Source of the DNA: an uncultured Lachnospiraceae bacterium | GTDB lineage: Bacteria > Bacillota > Clostridia > Lachnospirales > Lachnospiraceae | NCBI GenBank assembly: GCA_910578475.1 | Contig: CAJTRK010000031.1 | Location: 1 to 40,207, forward strand | DNA: 40,207 nt | Direction of reading: 5' to 3' | Shown: positions 8,236 to 15,840 of the stretch, one piece after another | Layout of the letters: each line of letters starts with the position of its first letter | Numbering within the stretch: the first letter of the stretch is position 1 | Made by a program: the position numbers and the translations under genes | Notes under the pieces: generated by a model | The model's input: only the letters and a program-made list of their open reading frames with translations | Databases searched by the model: none | What the model was told of the DNA's origin: nothing

Positions 8236-8264
8236 ATTCTATCACGAAAAGATTCGATTGACAA
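8236..8264 (-). promoter_or_regulatory. Promoter for the GH25 lysozyme gene
   Basis: The minus strand reads TTGTCA (8264-8259), 17 bases, TAGAAT (8241-8236), leaving a leader of about 130 bases to the start at 8099. On the plus strand TATAAT at 8190-8195 could serve the divergent apbE-like gene, but I see no convincing -35 for it. Confidence 0.5.
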
Positions 8265-8303
8265 CTTTTGCCGGGATGGAAATGTCTGAGAAAGGAATTA
8301 TCC

Positions 8304-9350
8304 ATGCTGAAAAAAATCCCTTTTTTGATTGTCCTTGCCTCATTCGCAATGCTTTTGAACGGCTGCGCACGCAATACAACCCCCGTTACCAGAACCGGAT
8401 TCTATTTCGATACGGTCATTCAGGTCACTATTTATGACGCGGAGAAAAAAGACTGCCTCGATGAATGTATGGCGCTTGCAGACTCTTATGAAAAAATGCT
8501 CAGCCCTTCCGTAGAAGGCTCGGATATCTGGAACATCAACCACAGCGGCGGCATGCCCGTTCAAGTTTCCGACGAGACGGCCGAGCTGCTAAAAACGGCT
8601 CTGACATACTGCGAAATGAGCGGTGGACGCATCGACCTTACGATGGAAACGGTCAGCAGGCTGTGGGATTTTCATCCGTATGAAACAACGGCTGATTCCG
8701 CACCCGATTCCAAAACCGACGCCGGCACAGCTTTAGACCGGATTCCTGACAGCGACACCATCGCCGAAGCGCTCCTCCATGTCGATTATCATAATCTGCA
8801 CATGGAAGGCACTACGGTTACGCTTCTTGACCCGGAGAGTCAAATCAGCCTCGGCTTTATCGCCAAAGGGTATATTGCGGATAAACTGAAAGAATATCTG
8901 CTGTCCGAAAACATCCGGAGCGCCATCATCAATCTGGGCGGCAATCTTCTGGCAGTCGGCGTGAAACCCGACGGCTCTCCCTTTCAGTTCGGCATCCAGA
9001 AACCTTTTGACACACAGGGAACCCCTGTCACCGTTTTATCGGTATCCGACAAGTCCGCCGTCTCTTCCGGCATATATGAACGGTATTTTTATCAGAACCA
9101 GGTCCTGTATCATCATATTCTGGATGCCTCCGACGGTTATCCGGTGCAGAACAATCTGCTTGGCGTCACGATTCTTTCGGATTCCTCCACGGTTGGCGAT
9201 GCGCTCTCCACCACCTGCTTCGTGCTCGGACCCGAAGAGGGAATGCAGCTTATTGAATCCCTAGACGAGGTGGAAGCCGTTTTTGTTACAAAAGATTATG
9301 CCCTGCACTATTCCAGCGGTTTGTCTCCAAAGGAAGACGCAAACCGATAG
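8304..9350 (+). CDS. apbE: FAD:protein FMN transferase (ApbE family lipoprotein)
   Basis: Transfers FMN from FAD to a Ser/Thr in SGAT-type motifs of membrane redox proteins such as RnfG, RnfD, NqrB/C. The start at 8304 follows AAAGGA by eight bases; the open frame extends 36 bases further upstream without support. The 348-residue protein begins with a lipoprotein signal ending in LLNGC (Cys20), so it would be tethered outside the membrane, as expected for this family. The family motifs GFIAKGYIADKL, INLGGNLLAVG, HHILDASDGYPV and TVGDALSTT are present in order. Residues 137-150 form an Asp/Ser-rich insertion. It is convergent with the fucosidase gene. The obvious substrates in this window are RnfG and RnfD, encoded 13 kb away (inference). 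Confidence 0.92.
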   Translation: MLKKIPFLIVLASFAMLLNGCARNTTPVTRTGFYFDTVIQVTIYDAEKKDCLDECMALADSYEKMLSPSVEGSDIWNINHSGGMPVQVSDETAELLKTALTYCEMSGGRIDLTMETVSRLWDFHPYETTADSAPDSKTDAGTALDRIPDSDTIAEALLHVDYHNLHMEGTTVTLLDPESQISLGFIAKGYIADKLKEYLLSENIRSAIINLGGNLLAVGVKPDGSPFQFGIQKPFDTQGTPVTVLSVSDKSAVSSGIYERYFYQNQVLYHHILDASDGYPVQNNLLGVTILSDSSTVGDALSTTCFVLGPEEGMQLIESLDEVEAVFVTKDYALHYSSGLSPKEDANR

Positions 9351-9361
9351 TTTTACTGCTT

Positions 9362-9390
9362 CTGTCCGGACGCCTGCCCGGTCAGGACAG
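9362..9390. terminator. Weak hairpin between convergent genes
   Basis: CTGTCC (9362-9367) pairs with GGACAG (9385-9390) around a GC-rich loop containing CCGG repeats. It overlaps the last codons of the fucosidase gene. There is no T-run on either side, so termination is doubtful. Confidence 0.3.
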
Positions 9391-11754
9391 CGGCACTTCG
9401 CAGCTGCCGCCCGCCGGCAAAGTGATGCGTACTGTTTTCTCCTGATATTTAATCTTCGTATCATAATCGGAAAACGCGCGAATCGTACAGTTCACCAGTT
9501 TTCCGTCTTTCCAGGTAATGGCGGCCTCGGCGTTCCCCACCAGACGAAGCCCTCTAACCGTTCCGCTGTTCCAGGCTTTGGGAAGCGCCGGTAACAGGAC
9601 AACTCTGTCCGGGCTGCTTTGCACTAACATCTGGGCAATCGCCGCAGCCGCGCCGAAATTACCGTCTATCTGAAACGGCGGATGTTTATCAAATAAGTTC
9701 GGGTAGGTAGACTTTTCCAACATTTTCTCCAGATTTTCATACGCCTTTTCTCCATCCCACAACTTCGCGTAATGGTTCATAATCCACGCTCTGCTCCATC
9801 CGGTATGCCCGCCGCCGTTCTGCAGACGTCTCTCCAGCGTTTTTCGTGCGGCAGCCGCTAACGCCGGCGTCCCATCCATCGTAATTTCATCCGAGGGGTA
9901 TAACCCGTACAAATGAGAAATATGCCGGTGGCCGGGCTCCGCCTCTTCATATTCCTCCATCCATTCCAGAATCGTTCCCTTACTTCCGACTCTGGTAGGC
10001 ATCAACCGTTCCTTTATCCGGGAAATCTCCGCAAGAAATGTTGTGATATCATCAATGCCTTCTATATCAAAATTCTGAACTTCTTCTCCCAACACCCTGC
10101 CGGCTTCTATGCACCCGCTCAGAAAATGCCGCAGTATCTGGTTATCCATCGTTGCGCCGATGCAACAGGCGCCCTGCTCTCCGGTCGGCAGAATATAGGT
10201 GTTTTCCGGTGAAACGGACGGAGACGTTACCAGATAACCGTCCTTTTCTATCAGAAAATCCACAAAGAACAATGCCGCTTCCGCCATCACCGGAAAAGCT
10301 TCCCGTAAAAATGCCTTATCCCGGGTATATTCAAAATGTGTCCACAAATGCGTGCATAACCATGCAGCCCCCATGACCCAATAAGTTCCCGGAACCCAAT
10401 GGTCCTGCGGAGAACAGTCTCCGTGGATATCCGTATTATGGTGAGCCACGAATCCCCGGCATCCATACATCTGCCTCGCCGTCTTTCTTCCATTTCTCTG
10501 CATCTTCTGCAACAACGGCAGTAAAGTCGTATGACATTCTGCCAGATTGCATGTCTCCGCCGGCCAATAGTTCATCTCTAAATTAATGTTAATCGTATAC
10601 TTACTATCCCAGGGCGGGATAAACTCCTTATTCCAGATTCCCTGAAGGGTAGCCGGCAAATCCCCCGCCCGGCTGCTGCATATCAAAAGATATCGTCCGT
10701 AATCAAACAACTGTTTCATGAGTCCGATATCCCCACAGGGATTCGATAATCTCTCATCGGTGGAACGAGAATCGGCTTCGCCGTCTTCCGGAACGTCGAA
10801 CGCCAGTTCTGCTTTGCCGAACAATGAGCGGTAATCCCGTATATGTTCTGCACGGACGGCTTCATATTCCTTCTCCATACACTTATCAATTCTTTCGGCC
10901 AGCTGTTCCTGAAGCAGAGACTGCAAAGCCGACTGATAGAGATATTCTTTCCGCTCCGGTTCCCCTAATCCAAAATATTCCAGTTCCCCGGGAAAATCAT
11001 GTTCCGCAAAATAGTTCCTGACGTATTTATCCTTTACTTCCGAGCCGATATGATATGTCGTATCCGCCGCAAAATAAAGAATTACTTCATCCGCCGCTTC
11101 GATGCACAGGTTCTCGCCAATCAACCGCAGACATCCGCCTTTTGTTTTGGCCCGAAGCATGGACGCAAACTCCACGCCGCCCCGTCCCAGATTGCCACGA
11201 AGCAGAATACCGTCATCCCGCCACTTTCCTGCGCCATCATAAAAACGTCCCCTCGAAAGAGCTGCCGTCAGATTTATTTTTCCCTGCGCAGATGCTCTCA
11301 ACCGCATCATCATACACCCGTCCGGCCTGGAAACGAAAAACTCCCGTTCATAATCCACGCCGTCCAAAGAAAAACGCACCCCGGCAACCGCAGTATCCAA
11401 ATCCAGATTTCTGCAATATTCTTTCTCTTCCCCCGGACAGCGATAATCCATTTCAATCTCGCCCAGTGTCTGATAAGGATGCTCACTTTGCGGACACCCG
11501 GAACCGGCCAGAAGCAATAACCGCTCCGCCTCCTGAATCTTACCGTCGGACAGAAGCTGGCGGATTTGCGGCAAATATGCTTTTAAATCAGGGTTATTCC
11601 GGTCCACCCTTCCTCCATACCACATACTTTCTTCATTCACCTGAATGCGTTCTTTGTCAGTCCCCCCAAATACCATTGCGCCAAGTCTGCCATTCCCAAG
11701 CGGAAGAGCCTCCTCCCACTGTCCGGCCGGTTTTCGATACCATAACTGATTCAT
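9382..11754 (-). CDS. GH95 alpha-L-fucosidase, intracellular
   Basis: Inverting alpha-L-fucosidase of glycoside hydrolase family 95 (alpha-1,2-fucose or related L-galactose links), 790 residues. The N-terminal domain begins with the family signature WEEALPLGNGRLGAMVFGG. The (alpha/alpha)6 barrel carries Asn389 and Asn391 in TININLEMNYWPAE, equivalent to the substrate-activating Asn pair of the family. It also has GHRHISHLYGLYP and the C-terminal QIDGNFGAAAAIAQ, whose Asp is expected to be catalytic. There is no signal peptide, so it should act on imported oligosaccharides such as milk or mucin fucosyl glycans. GGAGG lies seven bases upstream of the ATG. No sugar transporter adjoins it; it is a single-gene unit with its own promoter and a palindrome in its leader. 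Confidence 0.93.
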   Translation of the reverse strand: MNQLWYRKPAGQWEEALPLGNGRLGAMVFGGTDKERIQVNEESMWYGGRVDRNNPDLKAYLPQIRQLLSDGKIQEAERLLLLAGSGCPQSEHPYQTLGEIEMDYRCPGEEKEYCRNLDLDTAVAGVRFSLDGVDYEREFFVSRPDGCMMMRLRASAQGKINLTAALSRGRFYDGAGKWRDDGILLRGNLGRGGVEFASMLRAKTKGGCLRLIGENLCIEAADEVILYFAADTTYHIGSEVKDKYVRNYFAEHDFPGELEYFGLGEPERKEYLYQSALQSLLQEQLAERIDKCMEKEYEAVRAEHIRDYRSLFGKAELAFDVPEDGEADSRSTDERLSNPCGDIGLMKQLFDYGRYLLICSSRAGDLPATLQGIWNKEFIPPWDSKYTININLEMNYWPAETCNLAECHTTLLPLLQKMQRNGRKTARQMYGCRGFVAHHNTDIHGDCSPQDHWVPGTYWVMGAAWLCTHLWTHFEYTRDKAFLREAFPVMAEAALFFVDFLIEKDGYLVTSPSVSPENTYILPTGEQGACCIGATMDNQILRHFLSGCIEAGRVLGEEVQNFDIEGIDDITTFLAEISRIKERLMPTRVGSKGTILEWMEEYEEAEPGHRHISHLYGLYPSDEITMDGTPALAAAARKTLERRLQNGGGHTGWSRAWIMNHYAKLWDGEKAYENLEKMLEKSTYPNLFDKHPPFQIDGNFGAAAAIAQMLVQSSPDRVVLLPALPKAWNSGTVRGLRLVGNAEAAITWKDGKLVNCTIRAFSDYDTKIKYQEKTVRITLPAGGSCEVPLS

Positions 11755-11796
11755 ATACCTTCCTCCATCATTTTAATGCCCGTTATAGCAGGCCCG

Positions 11797-11823
11797 TCTT
11801 CATGCCCTCTGAGCGCATGAAGA
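11797..11823. promoter_or_regulatory. 9-bp inverted repeat downstream of the fucosidase promoter
   Basis: TCTTCATGC (11797-11805) and GCATGAAGA (11815-11823) are perfect inverted arms with a 9-base spacer. The pair lies 10-40 bases downstream of the predicted -10, so it may be a repressor operator or a hairpin at the 5' end of the mRNA. Confidence 0.5.
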
Positions 11824-11832
11824 TTTTCATAA

Positions 11833-11862
11833 ATTATAGCAAAGGTATTACCGGCTCCGCAA
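11833..11862 (-). promoter_or_regulatory. Promoter for the GH95 gene
   Basis: The minus strand has TTGCGG (11862-11857), 18 bases, then TATAAT (11838-11833) preceded by TGC, i.e. an extended -10. It lies about 80 bases upstream of the fucosidase start. Confidence 0.5.
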
Positions 11863-11876
11863 CCTGCGGCCACATA

Positions 11877-14069
11877 TCATTTTGAGTCCTGAGAACCAAT
11901 TTGTAAGATTCTCTTTAAACTTCGAACGGTAGCACGGTATATCAGAAAGAACAGGAGCCCAATCAGGAAAAGAATTCCCATGCAGACGCCCAGTCCGATT
12001 ACCTCCGAAAAAACAATCCGTCCGTCATTGGCATACAAAATCATGCCATAATAGAAATACATGGCTGCCATTCCGACAAGCGCCGGAATCCGGAACACAT
12101 TACCGCACTGACATCGTACCTCTTTTTCCAGAAAAGCGGGCGACGCGCCGAGTTTCTTTAAATCATCGAAAATATAGCGGTTATTCATCGCGATTGTCTG
12201 ACAGCGGGTATAGCAGACGACGAGCGCTGTCATCAGGCAGACGATAAAAATGAAGAGAAACATCATAAAAAATACGGCCATCGTTACAAGAAAATCATTT
12301 TTGTCCAGAATCCGGAATTTCGGTTGATAACGCCATGTCATCCTGAAGTTATTGGAATCCATCTCCTCATACGAAATCCGCATCATCGGGTCCGAATCTC
12401 CCCAATATTCTTCTCCCGCTTCTTCCGCCATGATTTTACAGACCCGGTCATAAAGCACAGAAATTTCACAGCTTTCGTCGAGCGAGGCAACGAACCGATG
12501 ATACAAGTCTCTGGCAAATTCATAAGAATCTTTTCCGTCGGTATTAAACCGCACCATAACCCCGCGCCATTCATCGGAAAGCCCCTCTGCCAAAAGTGCG
12601 TAATCTTCATTACTTATCACCGAAAGCATATACTTTCCCGCGAGCAGGTCATCATGAAGGTATCCTGCAAAGCCTGTCTCTATCTGTTTCCTCGTCGTCA
12701 TATTGGTCAGGTGTCCTGCACTTTCATTGGTATAAACGGAAGCCTCACTCTGATTCGTAACGGCAAAATATGTACCGGGCGCAATATTCACCGTTTCACC
12801 GGTCAGTCTCTCGTATGATTCTTCAGAAAGCAGCACCAGTTCCGAACCGATTGACTCATACACCATATGAAAATGTTTCCCGTCCGCCTCTTCCACCATC
12901 GTATTTCCGCCTGCGCCTACCGTAATATATTCACATGTTTCCCAGTCTTTCAATGTAAGTCCATACATGTCAGCCAATGCCTCCACCGCATCCTTATCCG
13001 GAACGTTCTGGTTCGGACGGTATTCATAAAAATAATCATAAGCCCGGCTTTCGTACTCGAGCAATGCGCTCGAACTCAACGTCGGCAGATAAAAAATGGC
13101 AAAACAGGCGCCGGCCACCAGGATTGTCACGATAATTAAATTATTCACCGTCTGCTTTCCCTGAAATTTCATCATGCTGCGGGAAATGATATTTTTGTAC
13201 GGATTTTTCTTACGATTCGGCATGCCGGGCCAGTTTCCCCATCCGTTTACCACCGTATGCAGCATGACCATGTAAAGCCCGATAAAAACCGGCGCATACA
13301 GAATGCCGAGCCAGGCAGGCGCATACGCGCTCATAACCTTCATCCAGAACCCGGGCGCGCCATATCCTGAAACCGCACCGATAAAAATCAGCAGAAAACC
13401 GACGGGCCCGCACCATTTTCCCAATTCTTTCACCGGCTCATTGATATGTTCTTCCCTGATAACCTCCATAATATTTGTTTTTCTCACATAACGCCATGCG
13501 CCCATGCAGGCAAATCCCGTCACCAGGAGCCAAAAAAGCAACGAAACAAAGAGACAATTCATATTAAAATGAAGCGCCATTTCCGCACTGTCCACCAGAA
13601 ACAGACGAAATACGCTCCAAATCAGCCATACAAACGGAAAACCGGCTATAATACCGACCGCACAGGATATGCTGCTGAGCAGTATCACTTCCCGGAACAG
13701 TCCCGGAAAAAGCCTGCTTCTGGAAGCACCGAGCGCCATCAGAATGCCGAGCTGTCTCGACTTATGCCGGAAGAAAAGGGCGGACGCGTACAGGGTAAAT
13801 ACCACACATCCGAACAATGTCATAACAAAAATCATATTCATCTGTTTTCTGCTGTCCCCGCCCGGCGGAAAAACAGTCTGTACGGTCGGTGAAAACATCA
13901 GCGCCGCATACGCCGATACAATCATCAACGCCATAAAATTGCAGAATAAATACAGTCCCGCATGTTTTCTGCCCGCATGCTGCAGCTTCCGTTCCATTGC
14001 TTTCATTGTTCGCATCTGTTCCGTGCCCGCCTGTGCCTTCCGCCTCTGTTCCTTATGTTCCCGCATCAT
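11877..14069 (-). CDS. ABC transporter permease, FtsX/BceB-like
   Basis: The permease of an ABC transporter, 730 residues. The N-terminal 35 residues are strongly basic. About ten membrane segments follow, in the BceB pattern: several in the first 330 residues, a large extracellular domain at about 335-605, then three more to the C-terminus. The segment RHKSRQLGILMALGASRSRL is the typical FtsX coupling region after the second helix. Its start overlaps the stop of the ATPase gene by four bases (ATGA), so the two are translationally coupled. BceB-type permeases sense and counteract bacitracin and antimicrobial peptides; that role is inferred from architecture. The divergent LytTR regulator and sensor kinase are the likely control genes. 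Confidence 0.88.
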   Translation of the reverse strand: MMREHKEQRRKAQAGTEQMRTMKAMERKLQHAGRKHAGLYLFCNFMALMIVSAYAALMFSPTVQTVFPPGGDSRKQMNMIFVMTLFGCVVFTLYASALFFRHKSRQLGILMALGASRSRLFPGLFREVILLSSISCAVGIIAGFPFVWLIWSVFRLFLVDSAEMALHFNMNCLFVSLLFWLLVTGFACMGAWRYVRKTNIMEVIREEHINEPVKELGKWCGPVGFLLIFIGAVSGYGAPGFWMKVMSAYAPAWLGILYAPVFIGLYMVMLHTVVNGWGNWPGMPNRKKNPYKNIISRSMMKFQGKQTVNNLIIVTILVAGACFAIFYLPTLSSSALLEYESRAYDYFYEYRPNQNVPDKDAVEALADMYGLTLKDWETCEYITVGAGGNTMVEEADGKHFHMVYESIGSELVLLSEESYERLTGETVNIAPGTYFAVTNQSEASVYTNESAGHLTNMTTRKQIETGFAGYLHDDLLAGKYMLSVISNEDYALLAEGLSDEWRGVMVRFNTDGKDSYEFARDLYHRFVASLDESCEISVLYDRVCKIMAEEAGEEYWGDSDPMMRISYEEMDSNNFRMTWRYQPKFRILDKNDFLVTMAVFFMMFLFIFIVCLMTALVVCYTRCQTIAMNNRYIFDDLKKLGASPAFLEKEVRCQCGNVFRIPALVGMAAMYFYYGMILYANDGRIVFSEVIGLGVCMGILFLIGLLFFLIYRATVRSLKRILQIGSQDSK

Positions 14070-14818
14070 ACATCCACCTCCTGGTCGCTCATTTCTTTGA
14101 TAACCTGTAAAAGTTCATCCTGAAATTCTCTGCGGCTTCCCGAATGCTCCAGCTGGCGGTAAATGTTGCCATCCTTAAAAAGAATCACGCGGTCACAGAA
14201 AGATGCCGCAAAGCTGTCGTGCGTTACCATAAAAATTGTCGCTTTCATCTTTTCCCGCGCGCTCCCAAACGCCTCGATAACCGCGCGGCTCGATTTGGAA
14301 TCCAGATTTCCCGTGGGTTCATCGGCCAGAATCATCAACGGACGGTTCATCAGACTTCTTGCCACAGCGGCTCTCTGTTTCTCACCGCCGGAAATTTCCG
14401 CGGGATACTTGTTCATGATATGTCCGATGCCAAACAGCGACACGAGTTCGTCCGCAAGCGCCTCCGCGTCCGCGCTGACTTCTCCCTGTATGATGCGGGG
14501 CACGAGAATATTCTCCCGGATTGTCAGGCCGTCCAACAGCATGAAATCCTGAAAAACAAAGCCCAGTTTTTCGTTCCTTATTTTCGCAAGTCCTTCCTCC
14601 TTCTGCCCTGCCAGTGACTTTCCTCCCAGAGTAATTTCCCCTTCCTCAAAAGGGATATAGCAGGAAATACAATTAAGAAGCGTGGTCTTTCCGGAACCGG
14701 AAGGTCCCATAACCGCGACAAACTCTCCCTTTTCTACATGGAAGTCGATTCCCTTTAGTACAGGATATTTTATTTTTCCCGTTTCATAGGATTTGTAAAG
14801 ATTTTTAACATATAGCAT
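14066..14818 (-). CDS. ABC transporter ATP-binding protein, BceA/LolD-like
   Basis: The 250-residue ATPase of the MacB/BceA class pairs with the downstream FtsX-like permease. Walker A is GPSGSGKT at 38-45, the Q-loop is FVFQDFMLL near 88, the signature is SGGEKQ at 143-148, and Walker B is MILADEPTGNLD from 162. The H-loop is in MVTHDS. GGGGAGG lies eight bases before the ATG. It is the first gene of a two-gene operon, transcribed away from the LytTR/GHKL pair. The intergenic region of about 270 bases holds repeated TGTAAAGT boxes. Confidence 0.93.
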   Translation of the reverse strand: MLYVKNLYKSYETGKIKYPVLKGIDFHVEKGEFVAVMGPSGSGKTTLLNCISCYIPFEEGEITLGGKSLAGQKEEGLAKIRNEKLGFVFQDFMLLDGLTIRENILVPRIIQGEVSADAEALADELVSLFGIGHIMNKYPAEISGGEKQRAAVARSLMNRPLMILADEPTGNLDSKSSRAVIEAFGSAREKMKATIFMVTHDSFAASFCDRVILFKDGNIYRQLEHSGSRREFQDELLQVIKEMSDQEVDV

Positions 14819-14889
14819 AACAATGCCTCCCCTTTCGTTTCTAAGATACCACTACCATAACATAAACCGGGAAAACGCATCGGAAGCAA

Positions 14890-14895
14890 TGTCAA
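14890..14895 (-). promoter_or_regulatory. Possible -35 element for the ABC operon
   Basis: The minus strand has a perfect TTGACA here, but nothing like a -10 occurs 16-18 bases downstream. TATGTT at 14864-14859 is 25 bases away. If used, the promoter would need an activator, and the TGTAAAGT boxes lie just upstream. Confidence 0.25.
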
Positions 14896-14910
14896 CTTTG
14901 CCCCTCTCTT

Positions 14911-14985
14911 TGTAAAGTCTGACCGTACTTTGCAGAAAATGTAAAGTTTGGGGCATTCTATGTAAAGTCTGACCGAATGACCGAA
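14911..14985 (+). repeat. TGTAAAGT direct-repeat boxes between ABC operon and LytTR regulator
   Basis: TGTAAAGTCTGACCG occurs exactly twice, at 14911-14925 and 14961-14975, 50 bases apart. A third, divergent copy TGTAAAGTTTGGGG begins at 14940, 21 bases before the last copy. The first copy is also followed by ACTTTGCA (14927-14934), a near inverted copy. TGACCGAA is repeated in tandem at 14970-14985. The 21-base period equals the usual distance between LytTR half-sites, although the sequence does not clearly match the published LytTR consensus. Confidence 0.65.
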
Positions 14986-14994
14986 AGATGAGAA

Positions 14995-15023
14995 CTGCAT
15001 TTTTCCGAAAAATATGATAGAAT
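14995..15023 (+). promoter_or_regulatory. Possible promoter for the LytTR/GHKL genes
   Basis: TAGAAT (15018-15023) and a weak CTGCAT (14995-15000) are 17 bases apart. The repeat boxes end about 10 bases upstream of the -35, a position suited to activation. Confidence 0.35.
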
Positions 15024-15085
15024 ATCTGCAGATTGACAGACCTGCATCCCGTAAAGAGATTATCTGCCCACGGAGGGACTATAAA

Positions 15086-15790
15086 ATGCTGCGTATCGCA
15101 CTTTGTGACGACGAAGCCGCTGCAAGAGACGCGCTTCGCATACAACTGGAAAAAACGCTGATAGAAAACACCGAAGACATCGTCTATGAATTTTCGACCG
15201 GAACAGGCGCCGTCTCCTGGCTTCAAAAACATCCGGGAGAAATCGACCTGCTTTTTCTTGATGTGGAGATGGACGGATTAAATGGCATGAAATGTGCGGA
15301 AGAAATCAGAAAGTTCGACCAGAACCTGATGATAGTCTTCGTTACAGGCTATGCGGACTACGTTTTCGACGGCTACCGGACAGGCGCGCTCGACTATATC
15401 ATGAAACCTGTTCAGCCCGGAAAGCTGATGGAACTGCTGCACCGGGTCCGCACCAAAATGGCGCTGGAAGAAAAAGACCTCTTTCTTGTCAGGAATACGG
15501 ACGGTATCTGGCGTTTCCGTCTGCATGATATTTTGTATTTCTATTCCGAAAAGCGGCTTGTCTATCTCGTCACCGGAAAAGCCGAATACCCTTTTTATGA
15601 CAGGCTCGAAAAGGTCGAAGAACGTCTGGACGGACGCTTTATCAGAATTCATCAGCGGTTTTTAATCAACCCGGAACATGTGGAACGGATTGGAAAAGAC
15701 TGCATTCTTCTGCCGGAACGCGAACTCCCGTGCAGCAGAAAATACAGAGAACAGGCCGCCGCGAAAATTGCACGCTCGATTCTGCATTAA
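15086..15790 (+). CDS. LytTR-family response regulator
   Basis: A 234-residue two-component regulator. The start at 15086 follows CGGAGGG by about eight bases; the frame is open 72 bases upstream but without a site. The receiver domain (1-120) has the acidic pair in CDDEAAARD, the phosphorylated Asp59 in LLFLDVEMDG, Thr in FVTGYADY and Lys in DYIMKPVQPG. Residues about 133-232 are a LytTR DNA-binding domain (DILYFYSEKRLVYL, RFIRIHQRFLINPEHV). Such regulators bind direct repeats of about 9 bases with a 21-22 base period. It is followed after 50 bases by its sensor kinase and is divergent from the ABC operon that it probably controls (inference). Confidence 0.93.
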   Translation: MLRIALCDDEAAARDALRIQLEKTLIENTEDIVYEFSTGTGAVSWLQKHPGEIDLLFLDVEMDGLNGMKCAEEIRKFDQNLMIVFVTGYADYVFDGYRTGALDYIMKPVQPGKLMELLHRVRTKMALEEKDLFLVRNTDGIWRFRLHDILYFYSEKRLVYLVTGKAEYPFYDRLEKVEERLDGRFIRIHQRFLINPEHVERIGKDCILLPERELPCSRKYREQAAAKIARSILH

Positions 15791-15840
15791 ATGCTGTTCC
15801 TCAATAAAGCCGCGGCTGACTCTATAAAACGGAGGCTTTC

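Noticed and set aside
11055..11885. 276-residue plus-strand open frame opposite the fucosidase
   Set aside because: Shadow of a high-confidence GH95 gene; the composition is Pro/Arg/His-rich and there is no start signal.
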